DNA of 64,000 nt from Chryseobacterium flavum (GTDB taxonomy: Bacteria; Bacteroidota; Bacteroidia; Flavobacteriales; Weeksellaceae): positions 124,001 to 188,000 of the forward strand of contig NZ_QNUE01000006.1 of the NCBI RefSeq assembly GCF_003385595.1. Reading direction: 5' to 3'. This document shows, piece after piece, positions 16,287-25,187 of this stretch. Position numbers and translations under genes: made by a program. Under the pieces are notes generated by a model, which worked only from the letters and a program-made list of their open reading frames with translations, made no database searches and had not been told where the DNA came from. Position 1 is the stretch's first letter. Every line of letters starts with the position of its first letter.

Positions 16287-16475
16287 ATGAGCAAAACGAA
16301 ATATTCAGAAAAAGCTCAGGACAAAGTAGGAAAGGTAATGCACGAATTTAAGGAGGGAAAACTGAAATCTTCTTCCGGTAAAAAAGTGACAAGCAGAAAA
16401 CAAGCCGTAGCAATCGGGATTTCTGAAGCAAGAGAGAAAGGCATGAAAGTGCCTGCAAAAAAGAAAAGTAAATAA
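16287..16475 (+). CDS. Small basic DUF6496-type protein
   Basis: This 62-residue Lys-rich protein contains the typical core KVMHEFKEGKLKSSSGKKVT followed by SRKQAVAIGISEAREKG and a basic tail (VPAKKKSK). That matches the family of short proteins annotated as DUF6496, sometimes compared with plasmid-stabilisation-like or DNA-binding basic peptides. The high charge suggests nucleic acid binding, but the function is not established. It lies ten bases after the preceding gene and just before a bidirectional terminator. Confidence 0.8.
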   Translation: MSKTKYSEKAQDKVGKVMHEFKEGKLKSSSGKKVTSRKQAVAIGISEAREKGMKVPAKKKSK

Positions 16476-16480
16476 ACTAA

Positions 16481-16511
16481 AAAAACAGCCGAATTTTCCG
16501 GCCGTTTTTTT
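16481..16511. terminator. Bidirectional terminator between convergent genes
   Basis: An A-run, a GC-rich stem (CAGCCG/CGGCCG with one A-C mismatch) and a T-run of seven lie between the DUF6496 gene and the glucan phosphorylase gene, so the hairpin can end transcription in both directions. Confidence 0.75.
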
Positions 16512-16531
16512 ATATTTCAGCTTTACCTTCG

Positions 16532-18196
16532 TTATTCAGCTTCATTATAAAGCACTTTATAATATTCATCTGCCATTCTATCACTATTGAACTGATGTTT
16601 AACATCATTCATGGCATTGTGCTGAATCTTTCTCCATTGGTCCGGATGATCATAATACGTCGGAATAATTTCATTTTCAAGGATTTCATATAGTTTATTT
16701 AAATCATAATTATCCTGCTCGTAGATACTCATATTCAGGTAATCTGCTTTTGGAACAACAAATGCGTTCTCTCCATGTTTTGCAAATTCAGGAATCCATC
16801 CGTCATCGGTAGATAAGTTTACGGAGCCATTCATTGCAGCTGTCATTCCGGATGTCCCGGATGCTTCCCGCGGAACTCTCGGATTATTCAGCCATAGGTC
16901 CGATCCTTGTTTCAGAGATTTACTTAAAGAAAGTTCATATCCTGTAAGTACTGCCATATTTTTATGATTCTTACTTTCTTCAACCAGTGTGTTGAAAGTA
17001 GAAATAGCTGAATAATCCATAGGGTAGGGTTTACCTGCCCAAATGATCTGAACCGGATATTCTGGATTATTAAGGAGTCTGTAAAACCTGTCTTTGTCAT
17101 GAAGGAGAAGCTCAGCCCGTTTGTAACCTGCAAATCTTCTGGCCCATACGATTGTGAAAATATTCGGGTTAAATAAATTTCCTGTCTGGTCAGCTACAAT
17201 GCTGAATAAATTCTTCTTTAATTGTTTTTTTCTGTAGTCAAAAACAGTTGCATCATTTTCATCTTTAGCATTGTAAAGAGGTTTATCTGCCCAATATTTG
17301 AACTCCTGCGCATTTGTAACCGAAGTGATTTCACAGATTCCTGGGTATTTATTCCACATAGTCCTGGAAACAACACCATGTAGCTGAGAAACTCCATTGG
17401 CTATTCTTGCCATTTTTAATGCACAAAGGGAATGATTGAATCGGTCATCATCGGATCCTTCTATACTTTTTATTTCTTCCATACTGTAACCGGAGAAATA
17501 AGACATATCATAACATAGTTTTAAATTATGCTTTTCATTACCTGCTTCCTCGGGAGTATGGGTTGTAAATACGAGTTTTTCTTTGACTTTATTCAGATCT
17601 CCATTAAATTTTTTCAGCAGATAAAATGCTGCCGGTAATCCGTGGGCTTCATTCAGATGATAAACTTCCCTTTCAATATTCATTTCATCCAGTAACTTAG
17701 CTCCGCCTTTGCCTAATAAAATGTATTGAGCAAGTTTCGTTGATTCATTGGCATCATATAATTTGTGGCAGATGGTTTTGGAAACATGATCATTTTCCGG
17801 AACATCTGTGGAAAGGAAGAACATAGGTGCGGTATTAAAAATTTCAGGATCAAGGTACCATACTTTTACCCATACCGGGGCACTATGAATTTCAATCTGA
17901 AATTTTATTCCGGTGTCCTCAAGAAAACTGTATAATTTTCTGGTCCATACAGGTTGTAGGGTCTGATCGTGATTTCTTGCCTGGTCATAATAACCGAACT
18001 TCCAGAGAATGCCAATTCCAATAAGATCCTGCTTCAGATTGTAAGCACTCCTCATATGAGATCCTGCCAGGAAGCCAAGCCCTCCGGAATATATTTTTAA
18101 CACCTGTTCAATGGCAAATTCCATTGAAAAATAGGCTGTTTTTTTTGAATATTGGGGATTGATGTTATAAGGTATTTTAAAATTCCTAAAATCCAT
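16532..18196 (-). CDS. Alpha-glucan phosphorylase homologue (GT35-like), PLP lysine replaced
   Basis: The 554-residue protein resembles the short alpha-glucan phosphorylase group. Its N-terminus has YFSMEFAIEQVLKIYSGGLGFLAG, followed by GIGILWKFGYYDQ, HLNEAHG, FTTHTPEEAGNEKH and a C-terminal EASGTSGMTAAMNGSVNLST. In PLP-dependent phosphorylases the corresponding segment holds the Schiff-base lysine (GTSGMKAAxNG). Here the codon is ACA, Thr452. The protein is also shorter than the about 800 residues of typical glycogen phosphorylases. It may be a phosphorylase-fold glycosyltransferase or regulator rather than a true phosphorylase. It is a single gene with its own -7 element and a shared terminator downstream. 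Confidence 0.8.
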   Translation of the reverse strand: MDFRNFKIPYNINPQYSKKTAYFSMEFAIEQVLKIYSGGLGFLAGSHMRSAYNLKQDLIGIGILWKFGYYDQARNHDQTLQPVWTRKLYSFLEDTGIKFQIEIHSAPVWVKVWYLDPEIFNTAPMFFLSTDVPENDHVSKTICHKLYDANESTKLAQYILLGKGGAKLLDEMNIEREVYHLNEAHGLPAAFYLLKKFNGDLNKVKEKLVFTTHTPEEAGNEKHNLKLCYDMSYFSGYSMEEIKSIEGSDDDRFNHSLCALKMARIANGVSQLHGVVSRTMWNKYPGICEITSVTNAQEFKYWADKPLYNAKDENDATVFDYRKKQLKKNLFSIVADQTGNLFNPNIFTIVWARRFAGYKRAELLLHDKDRFYRLLNNPEYPVQIIWAGKPYPMDYSAISTFNTLVEESKNHKNMAVLTGYELSLSKSLKQGSDLWLNNPRVPREASGTSGMTAAMNGSVNLSTDDGWIPEFAKHGENAFVVPKADYLNMSIYEQDNYDLNKLYEILENEIIPTYYDHPDQWRKIQHNAMNDVKHQFNSDRMADEYYKVLYNEAE

Positions 18197-18221
18197 ATAT
18201 GCTGGTTTGTGTTAGAGCAGA

Positions 18222-18229
18222 CAAAGGTA
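18222..18229 (-). promoter_or_regulatory. -7 element (TACCTTTG) for the glucan phosphorylase homologue
   Basis: TACCTTTG on the minus strand matches TAnnTTTG and gives a predicted leader of about 19 bases. No clear -33 TTG lies upstream. Confidence 0.45.
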
Positions 18230-18350
18230 TTAATTATGAAAATAAACTTTACATTAATTATTTGATAAATTAATTTAAAAAGTAAATATTGAATTGTTTT
18301 TTTGTTTATCTTTAAGAGTGTAAATTTTTGATTTTCAAAAACTTTTAACG

Positions 18351-19196
18351 ATGAAAGCCAATGGCTGCATGTGTTTTAATTTCATAAAAAAATCGCACAT
18401 GAAAAAGACATTCTCTGATGAAGATTTAATTAAGAATCTGAGTTTATATTATCTGAACAGGCATTTGAAGAAGAAGCCTATAGAAAAATATCATCGTACA
18501 ATAGATGAATCTCCGCTTCATGATCGTGAAAAATATAGAAAGAAATCCGAAATTTTACTTTTAAACTCTTTTATGCACCATTTTCCAGAGGTGAAATTTG
18601 AAAACCTTACCTGCGAGAGTCCTGACTTTATCGCAAAATTAAATGACAAAAAAATAGGAATAGAGCTGACAGAGGTAATCAATCATCTGGAAATGAAAAA
18701 AATGGAAAGCACTTTGAATAAAATGTTCCGCCAAGCAGAAATATTATTAGAACAGGAAGACACTACGAAATATCGTGGTGTTTATTTTTTAGAGTTTCAT
18801 CCTGATATAAAGTTTAATAATCTTGAACAACAGGAGGAAAATATTATCAATATTTACAAAAGCATTAAAAAAGGCAAAGCTGTAGGATGTGTGAAAAAGA
18901 TCCGGAAATCTTTCCATCGAAGAAATGTTTTCATTACCCATGAGTACAGTATGAATCTTTTTGATGAACTCTGTTCTGAAAAGATTCTGGAACTTATTGA
19001 GAAAAAAAATGAAAAATTCCCTTATTATGATACTTCTGTGGATGAATGTTGGCTGGTGATTGTTTCCGATATGAATTCTATTGCTTCAAGATATACTTTT
19101 ATTCAAGATAAGGAACATTTAAAAGAAGTAAAAAGTCCTTTTCATAAAATATTTCATCTTGAAAATCTTTGCGGAAATATTACAAGTATAAAATAA
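18351..19196 (+). CDS. Hypothetical protein with PD-(D/E)XK-like segment
   Basis: The 281-residue protein has no signal peptide or membrane helix. Around residues 80-105 it reads ESPDFIAKLNDKKIGIELTEV, which has the spacing of a PD-(D/E)XK nuclease core (Pro-Asp, about ten residues, then a hydrophobic strand with Glu). The lysine of E-x-K is replaced by Thr. The rest is rich in Lys, Glu and Asn with no family I can name. A second ATG at 18399 (MKKTFSDEDL) could be the real start, because the first 16 residues (with CMCF) are unlike the rest. The gene stands alone between two single genes, so context does not help. Confidence 0.65.
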   Translation: MKANGCMCFNFIKKSHMKKTFSDEDLIKNLSLYYLNRHLKKKPIEKYHRTIDESPLHDREKYRKKSEILLLNSFMHHFPEVKFENLTCESPDFIAKLNDKKIGIELTEVINHLEMKKMESTLNKMFRQAEILLEQEDTTKYRGVYFLEFHPDIKFNNLEQQEENIINIYKSIKKGKAVGCVKKIRKSFHRRNVFITHEYSMNLFDELCSEKILELIEKKNEKFPYYDTSVDECWLVIVSDMNSIASRYTFIQDKEHLKEVKSPFHKIFHLENLCGNITSIK

Positions 19197-19269
19197 TCGG
19201 TTTTCAATATGGAATTATATAAGGATTGATTGTTTTGTTTTTGAATAGTTTAAAATTTTCATGAAATCA

Positions 19270-19299
19270 TTGATTGTAATTAAATTATAGGTATATTTG
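19270..19299 (+). promoter_or_regulatory. Consensus promoter for the type IX secreted protein
   Basis: TTG (19270-19272), a 19-base spacer and TATATTTG (19292-19299) match the TTG-N19-TAnnTTTG pattern. Transcription should start about 47 bases before the ATG. Confidence 0.65.
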
Positions 19300-19352
19300 G
19301 TGTAATTATTATCATTCTGATTTAAACTAATTTAACCATAAAACATATATCT

Positions 19353-21458
19353 ATGAGGAGACTTTTACTGTTTATTCTTTTTTGTGTTTATCAGACTTTT
19401 TATTCTCAGGCGGATTGTGCTACAGCATTGGCTGTCTGTGGAAATTCAGATATAACCTATAGTCCTACAGGATATGGTAATATCAAGGAACTTGTGAATT
19501 CGGGCACCTGCTTGGACGCAAGCGGAGAGCATAATTCGATTTGGTATAAAATTACAATTGCTACAGGAGGAACCCTGACTTTTGATCTTGTTCCCAATAA
19601 TCCGGACGCTGATTATGACTGGGCTATTTATGGGCCTAATGTTACCTGTGGGAATTTAGGCGCTCCCATACGCTGTAATGCTGCAACAGTTATCGGAGTA
19701 GGACCATCAACAGGATTGAATATGACCAGTACTCTTTTAAGTGCTGTAGGTGGATCTACAACACCTTACTGCAAATATCTTGATGTTTTGCCTGGCCAGA
19801 CTTATTACCTGTTCATTGATAACTGGGTAAGCAGTACGAGTTCTACAACGGCACCTTTTTCTTTAACCTGGGGAGGAACAGCAACACTAGCTTCACCATT
19901 TACAGATCCTAATATTCAGATTTATCCATTTAACCCACCGGGAGTAGCTCCTGTAAATCCGGCAGATCCAAGAGAAGTCATTATATGCTCAAGCAGTGAG
20001 TTGTTTGACTTTTCTACGTTGTCTCCTGGAATTCTTAATGGGAATCAGAATTTCAGTGTAAGCTACCATACAAGTCAGAATGAGGCATTGACAGGCGCTA
20101 ATCCTATTACTGTTCCACAGATTGTTAATACAACTACTGTTTTCTATTATAGTATCAGTTATACAGATGCAACAAATCCGGATAACCCGCTTAATAAATG
20201 TAAACAGATAGGAAAGTTTAAGTTTAAAGATGGATCTATTACTGTTAAAAATGCTACTTTAACAGCCTGTAACAATAATAATGCGGGAACAGCTCTATTT
20301 GATCTTACATCGGCAGATGTTATTTCCAATCCTAATGTGATCAAGAAATATTATCATTCTATGGCCGACCTCACTACAGGCACTAATGAAATTACGACTC
20401 CGGCAGCATTTGCATCAGCAGAAGGAGTCATTTATGTAAAAGTAATATCCGAATTCGGCTGTAGTGCTATTGCACAGATTACTTTAAAATTCTATCCTGT
20501 GATTGTAGTGAATGATGCTACAATAAGATCTTGTTTTATTGAAGAAAATCCCTCTACAGCATCCTTTAATCTTACTACAGCAAGTATAACCAGCCAAACC
20601 GGAGTGTTGAAGAAATATTATCCTTCAATAACCGATGCTGTTAATCAGACCAATGAAATTCTAAATGAAACAACTTATATTGCTCCTAGTGGAACCGTAT
20701 ATGTAAGGGTTTATAATAGTCAGGGATGTTATATTGTGGCAAAAATTATTTTGGTTGTTATTCCCCCTGTATATTCCGCTATTCTTAAAGATAAAACCAT
20801 TTGTGCTGAAGATACCACAACTTTAGATGCAGGACCAGGATTTAAAAGTTATGAATGGAATACAGGAGCCACTACTCAGAGTATTAATAATGTGGGAATA
20901 GGAACATATTGGGTGAAACTAAAAACAGGAGATTGCACCGTTATGCAGAAAGTTACGGTATATCCGTCTGATCAGCCTGTTGTTTCAGGAATTGATATTG
21001 CCAATAATACTGTTACGATATCAGTGATGGGAGGAAATCCGGCCTATAGATATTCCATGGATAATATCCACTGGCAGGATTCTAATGTGTTTACCAATAT
21101 TTCAAGAGGGGATCATAAAGTGTTTGTTAAGGATTCTTATGATTGTGATCCTGTAGAGATCGGAATTGTTGTTCCAAATCTTGTTAATGTGATTACTCCG
21201 AACGATGATGGTATGAACGATGTTATAGATTATTCTGCATTGGCAGGTAAGCAAAATCTGGTTATGGATATTTTTGACCGGTATGGAAACAGAGTGTATC
21301 GTGCAGATAGATCTAACGGCTACAAATGGGATGGTACCGAAGGAGGAAAAAGAGTGTCTACAGGTACTTACTGGTATTCTGTGACCTGGAAAGAAAATGA
21401 TAAAAAGAATACGCCGGTTACATTCTCAGGATGGGTACTTGTCAAAAACAGAGAATAA
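19353..21458 (+). CDS. Type IX secreted surface protein with gliding-motility C-terminal domain
   Basis: The 701-residue precursor has a signal peptide (MRRLLLFILFCVYQTFYSQ). Residues 20-190 look like a jelly-roll adhesion-type domain (ADCATALAVCGN through LFIDNWVSS). Two related segments of about 86 residues follow (about 299-383 and 386-470), each with a Cys-start strand, an LTSADV/LTTASI motif, KKYY and a GC end. The last 90 residues (from about 611, NVITPNDDGMNDV, DIFDRYGNRVY, GTYWYSVTW) form the Bac_Flav_CTERM type B sorting domain recognised by type IX secretion. The GldKLMN genes needed for its export are 13 kb downstream. It probably binds surfaces or polysaccharides; the ligand is unknown. 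Confidence 0.92.
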   Translation: MRRLLLFILFCVYQTFYSQADCATALAVCGNSDITYSPTGYGNIKELVNSGTCLDASGEHNSIWYKITIATGGTLTFDLVPNNPDADYDWAIYGPNVTCGNLGAPIRCNAATVIGVGPSTGLNMTSTLLSAVGGSTTPYCKYLDVLPGQTYYLFIDNWVSSTSSTTAPFSLTWGGTATLASPFTDPNIQIYPFNPPGVAPVNPADPREVIICSSSELFDFSTLSPGILNGNQNFSVSYHTSQNEALTGANPITVPQIVNTTTVFYYSISYTDATNPDNPLNKCKQIGKFKFKDGSITVKNATLTACNNNNAGTALFDLTSADVISNPNVIKKYYHSMADLTTGTNEITTPAAFASAEGVIYVKVISEFGCSAIAQITLKFYPVIVVNDATIRSCFIEENPSTASFNLTTASITSQTGVLKKYYPSITDAVNQTNEILNETTYIAPSGTVYVRVYNSQGCYIVAKIILVVIPPVYSAILKDKTICAEDTTTLDAGPGFKSYEWNTGATTQSINNVGIGTYWVKLKTGDCTVMQKVTVYPSDQPVVSGIDIANNTVTISVMGGNPAYRYSMDNIHWQDSNVFTNISRGDHKVFVKDSYDCDPVEIGIVVPNLVNVITPNDDGMNDVIDYSALAGKQNLVMDIFDRYGNRVYRADRSNGYKWDGTEGGKRVSTGTYWYSVTWKENDKKNTPVTFSGWVLVKNRE

Positions 21459-21480
21459 CGGCAATAAATATATTACATAG

Positions 21481-21516
21481 ATAAAACCACTTCAGCTGAG
21501 GTGGTTTTATCTTTAA
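21481..21516 (+). terminator. Terminator of the type IX secreted protein gene
   Basis: A 13-bp stem (ATAAAACCAC.../...GTGGTTTTAT with one wobble pair) closes on loop AGCT and is followed by CTTTAAA. The A-T-rich outer stem lets it work in either direction. Confidence 0.75.
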
Positions 21517-21548
21517 AAAAGGTTACATTAGTCAATAAAATTAAAGAA

Positions 21549-22139
21549 ATGAAAGAGTTGTTTATTAAACGTTTTGAATATTACAAATCTTTAGGTGACA
21601 GGGTTTTTGAACAGTTATCCGGTGAGCAGGTTTTCTGGCAATATAATGATGAAAGTAATTCTATTGCTGTTATTGTAAAGCATATTGCCGGGAATATGCT
21701 TTCAAGATGGACCCGTTTTTTAACGGAGGATGGAGAAAAGTCGTGGCGTCACCGTGATGAAGAGTTTGTTAATACTTTTACAACAAAAGAGGAGGTAAAA
21801 GATTACTGGGAAAAAGGATGGAAGTGTCTTTTTGATGCCCTGAACCAAATTAATGATGACAATATCTATTCTACAATTTATATTCGTGGCGAAGCCCATA
21901 CCGTTATTGATGCTGTTCTCAGACAGCTTGCTCACTATCCTTATCATATAGGGCAAATTGTATATATTGCTAAGATGATTAAGAATAATGAATGGCAAAC
22001 GCTTTCTATAGCCAGAAATAAATCACAGGAATTTAACAGAGAAATGAAAAATAAATTTCATGACAATGAACCATCTTCCAATTCTTCACCTGTTTGTTTT
22101 CAGAGCAGCCCTGAAGTAAGGGATGAATACAAGCAATAG
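21549..22139 (+). CDS. DinB-like protein (DUF1572 type)
   Basis: The 196-residue protein has the DinB four-helix layout: KHIAGNMLSRW in helix 2, then HYPYHIGQIVYIAKMI near the C-terminus. These supply His residues for the metal-binding triad of the family. DinB-fold proteins are often thiol-S-transferases or damage-induced proteins; this subgroup is uncharacterised. The frame opens at a GTG in the preceding terminator stem, so the ATG at 21549 (MKELFIKRFEYY) is used. The C-terminal 25 residues are Ser/Asn-rich and poorly conserved in appearance. Confidence 0.82.
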   Translation: MKELFIKRFEYYKSLGDRVFEQLSGEQVFWQYNDESNSIAVIVKHIAGNMLSRWTRFLTEDGEKSWRHRDEEFVNTFTTKEEVKDYWEKGWKCLFDALNQINDDNIYSTIYIRGEAHTVIDAVLRQLAHYPYHIGQIVYIAKMIKNNEWQTLSIARNKSQEFNREMKNKFHDNEPSSNSSPVCFQSSPEVRDEYKQ

Positions 22140-22157
22140 ATTGAATCAATCTTTATT
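22138..22157 (+). terminator. Weak hairpin after the DinB-like gene
   Basis: AGATTG/CAATCT with loop AAT overlaps the stop codon and is followed by TTTATTT. The stem is short and AT-rich, so confidence is low. Confidence 0.35.
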
Positions 22158-22172
22158 TCTTATTAAAATTAC

Positions 22173-22180
22173 TATCTTTG
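22173..22180 (+). promoter_or_regulatory. -7 element (TATCTTTG) for mtaB
   Basis: TATCTTTG matches TAnnTTTG 25 bases before the mtaB ATG. A weak TTTA at 22152-22155, spaced 17 bases upstream, could be the -33 element. Confidence 0.5.
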
Positions 22181-22205
22181 CACCCATAAAATTCAGGAGT
22201 AACAA

Positions 22206-23552
22206 ATGTCTACTTTTCACAGAACTGCCGCGTTTCATACACTTGGCTGCAAATTAAACTTTGCAGAAACATCTACTATTGCCCGTCAATTAACAGATGC
22301 AGGATATGATAAGGTAAGTTTTGATGATAAGGCTGATGTATATGTAATCAATACATGCTCAGTGACAGAAAATGCTGACCGTGAATGTAAGCTTCATGTA
22401 AAAAGAGCAATGAAAGCCAATCCGGAAGGGCTTGTGGTGATTGTAGGATGCTATGCACAGCTGAAACCTGAAGAGATTTCACAGATTGAAGGAGTAGATC
22501 TGGTTTTAGGGGCTAAAGAAAAATTTAATATTCTAAGCTATCTTGATGACCTGGAAAAATCAGACAATGAAGGAATTGTTCACTCATGTGAGATCGAAGA
22601 AACAGATTTCTTTATCGGAAGTTATTCAATTGGTGACAGAACAAGAGCATTCCTGAAAGTTCAGGATGGGTGTGATTACAAATGTACTTATTGTACGATT
22701 CCATTGGCAAGAGGGATTTCACGTTCAGATACTATTGAAAATGTTCTGAAAAATGCTACGGAAATTGCAGCAAAAGATATCAAAGAAATTGTTCTTACTG
22801 GTGTAAATATTGGTGACTACGGTAAGGGAGAATTTGGAAATAAAAGACATGAACATACGTTCCTGGATCTTATTTCTGAGCTGGATAAAGTAGAAGGAAT
22901 AGAACGGATCCGTATATCCTCTATTGAACCCAATCTTTTGAAAGATGAAAGTATCGAACTGGTTTCTAAAAGCAGAAGCTTTGTTCCGCATTTTCATATT
23001 CCACTACAGTCAGGATGTGATGATTTATTGAAAAAAATGAAACGCCGTTATCTGACAAAGCTGTACCATGACAGAGTATATAAGATCCGTGAGGTAATGC
23101 CGGATGCTGCTATTGGTGTGGATGTTATTGTAGGATTCCCGGGGGAAACAGAAGAGCGGTTTATGGAAACGTATAATTTCCTTAATGAACTGCCCATTAC
23201 TTATCTCCATGTATTTACTTATTCCGAAAGGGAAAATACAGAAGCTGCAGCAATGGAGGAGATAGTTCCTGTATCTGAAAGAAAAAAACGAAATAAGATG
23301 CTTCGTATTCTTTCTGAAAAGAAAAAAATGGCATTTTATCAGACTCAGCTTGGAAAAACGCTTCCTGTTCTCTGGGAGCATGAAAATAAAGATGGAAAGA
23401 TGTTCGGCTTCACAGAAAATTATGTGAGAGTCCAGAAAGACTTTGACCAGGCATCAGTTAATAAAATCGAATTTCTGAATTTAGAAAAAATACTGTCAGA
23501 TGGCACGGTTTCAGTGCAATCTTCTTACCAAAATTTTTTAGCAAAAGCGTAG
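22206..23552 (+). CDS. mtaB: tRNA t6A37 methylthiotransferase MtaB
   Basis: The 448-residue radical SAM protein has the three domains of methylthiotransferases. The N-terminal UPF0004 domain carries cluster-binding cysteines (TLGCKLNFAET, NTCSVTENAD, GCYAQLKPEE). The radical SAM domain contains CDYKCTYC (CxxxCxxC), and a C-terminal TRAM-like segment follows. The lead motif HTLGCKLNFAE fits MtaB rather than MiaB or RimO. It converts t6A at position 37 of tRNAs reading ANN codons into ms2t6A. The gene is followed 52 bases later by a glutamate-synthase-like gene on the same strand. Confidence 0.92.
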   Translation: MSTFHRTAAFHTLGCKLNFAETSTIARQLTDAGYDKVSFDDKADVYVINTCSVTENADRECKLHVKRAMKANPEGLVVIVGCYAQLKPEEISQIEGVDLVLGAKEKFNILSYLDDLEKSDNEGIVHSCEIEETDFFIGSYSIGDRTRAFLKVQDGCDYKCTYCTIPLARGISRSDTIENVLKNATEIAAKDIKEIVLTGVNIGDYGKGEFGNKRHEHTFLDLISELDKVEGIERIRISSIEPNLLKDESIELVSKSRSFVPHFHIPLQSGCDDLLKKMKRRYLTKLYHDRVYKIREVMPDAAIGVDVIVGFPGETEERFMETYNFLNELPITYLHVFTYSERENTEAAAMEEIVPVSERKKRNKMLRILSEKKKMAFYQTQLGKTLPVLWEHENKDGKMFGFTENYVRVQKDFDQASVNKIEFLNLEKILSDGTVSVQSSYQNFLAKA

Positions 23553-23604
23553 GCTCTTTGTAAAATTTCTACTAAATTTATTTTTAACTTTAAATACTAC
23601 ATTC

Positions 23605-25119
23605 ATGAGAGATAAGTTTTTATCTTGGGGAATTGTATTAGTAATTGCTACATGGATTGTGGCATTGCTGATCAGAGCGCACTATTGGATACCAATACTC
23701 CTGTCCGCTATTTATGCATTGGGTGTTTACAATGCTTATCAGTCAAAACATGCTATTTTAAGGAATTTTCCTGTTTTAGGATATTTCCGCTATTTTTTTG
23801 AGAGTATTTCTCCGGAAATGCAGCAGTATTTCATTGAGAGGGAGACTGATGGGAAACCATTTCCCAGGAATCAGCGTTCAGCAGTGTACAGACGTGCTAA
23901 AAACTTAAGTGATACAGTAGCTTTTGGAACCCAGTTGGAAGTTAATCATAGAAAATATGAAGGGATTAAGCATTCTATTTATGCCAAATCACCATCAGAA
24001 GAGCTTCCGAGAGTATGGGTAGGAGGTGAGCAATGCACACAGCCTTATCATGCATCTTTATTTAATATTTCTGCAATGAGTTTTGGAGCACTAAGTGACA
24101 GGGCTCAGATTTCCCTTAACAGAGGAGCTAAAAAAGGAAATTTTTATCATAATACAGGGGAAGGAGGAATTTCTCCATATCATTTGGAAGGAGGGGATCT
24201 ATGCTGGCAGATTGGAACCGGCTATTTTGGATGCCGGGATGAAGAAGGAAAATTCAATCCTGAATTATTTACAAAATATTCAACGCTGCCTAATGTGAAA
24301 ATGATTGAGATCAAATTATCACAGGGAGCCAAGCCGGGGCATGGAGGTGTTCTTCCGGGAGTAAAGAACACTCCTGAAATTGCTGCCATCCGGCACGTCA
24401 CTCCTGGGATGACTGTTATTTCGCCGCCATCACATACTGCATTTTCTGATGCCGCAGGCCTGTTGAGGTTTGTACAGCAGCTAAGAGAGCTTTCAGGAGG
24501 AAAACCAATTGGATTTAAGCTTTGTATAGGTGATACAAAAGAATTTGAAGATATATGTGTACAAATGAATGTGCTGAAAATCTATCCTGATTTTATTACA
24601 ATAGATGGCGCAGAAGGAGGAACTGGAGCAGCGCCTCCGGAATTTTCAGACGGTGTAGGGATGCCTTTAGAGCCTGCATTAATATTTGTAAACAGAACCC
24701 TTAATAATTACAATTTAAGACAGAAATTAAGAGTTATTGCAAGTGGTAAGGTGCTGACCAGCCTGGATATTTTAAGGGCTATCGCAATGGGAGCAGATAT
24801 GTGTAACAATGCAAGAGGATTTATGTTTTCTTTAGGATGTATTCAGGCATTAAGATGTAATTCTAATAACTGTCCTACAGGAGTTGCAACTCAAGATAAA
24901 ATGTTGATTAAAGGATTGGATGTGACAGACAAAAGTGAAAGAGTATATCACTTTCATAAAAATACACTGCATACATGCAATGAGCTTATTGCTGCAGCGG
25001 GACGAAGTTCCTATGAAGAAGTTGATGCTACCATGTTCATGAGAGGAGATGAGTTTGAGCATCTTGCAGACTTGTATTTCCCGGATATTTTAGGAAATGT
25101 AAAGCAAAAAGCAAGGTAG
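23605..25119 (+). CDS. FMN-binding glutamate synthase family protein
   Basis: The 504-residue protein starts with two hydrophobic segments (residues about 8-45, probable membrane anchor). The glutamate synthase FMN domain follows: EGGISPYHLEGGD, KPGHGGVLPG, IDGAEGGTGAAP. The iron-sulfur-type cysteines are in LGCIQALRCNSNNCPTG (C-x5-C-x4-C). It lacks the amidotransferase and C-terminal domains of the GltB large chain, so it resembles the short, archaeal-type GltS-like enzymes common in Bacteroidota. The electron donor and exact reaction are not established, though glutamate formation from 2-oxoglutarate is the family expectation. Confidence 0.87.
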   Translation: MRDKFLSWGIVLVIATWIVALLIRAHYWIPILLSAIYALGVYNAYQSKHAILRNFPVLGYFRYFFESISPEMQQYFIERETDGKPFPRNQRSAVYRRAKNLSDTVAFGTQLEVNHRKYEGIKHSIYAKSPSEELPRVWVGGEQCTQPYHASLFNISAMSFGALSDRAQISLNRGAKKGNFYHNTGEGGISPYHLEGGDLCWQIGTGYFGCRDEEGKFNPELFTKYSTLPNVKMIEIKLSQGAKPGHGGVLPGVKNTPEIAAIRHVTPGMTVISPPSHTAFSDAAGLLRFVQQLRELSGGKPIGFKLCIGDTKEFEDICVQMNVLKIYPDFITIDGAEGGTGAAPPEFSDGVGMPLEPALIFVNRTLNNYNLRQKLRVIASGKVLTSLDILRAIAMGADMCNNARGFMFSLGCIQALRCNSNNCPTGVATQDKMLIKGLDVTDKSERVYHFHKNTLHTCNELIAAAGRSSYEEVDATMFMRGDEFEHLADLYFPDILGNVKQKAR

Positions 25120-25131
25120 TATATTCAGATA

Positions 25132-25170
25132 AATAAAATCCCCACAATTAAATATTGTGGGGATTTTATT
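25132..25170. terminator. Bidirectional terminator between convergent genes
   Basis: A perfect 17-bp stem (AATAAAATCCCCACAAT and its complement) with loop TAAAT has A-T-rich outer arms, serving both the glutamate-synthase-like gene and the lipoprotein gene on the other strand. Confidence 0.88.
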
Positions 25171-25187
25171 ATTATGTTTCTCTAATT

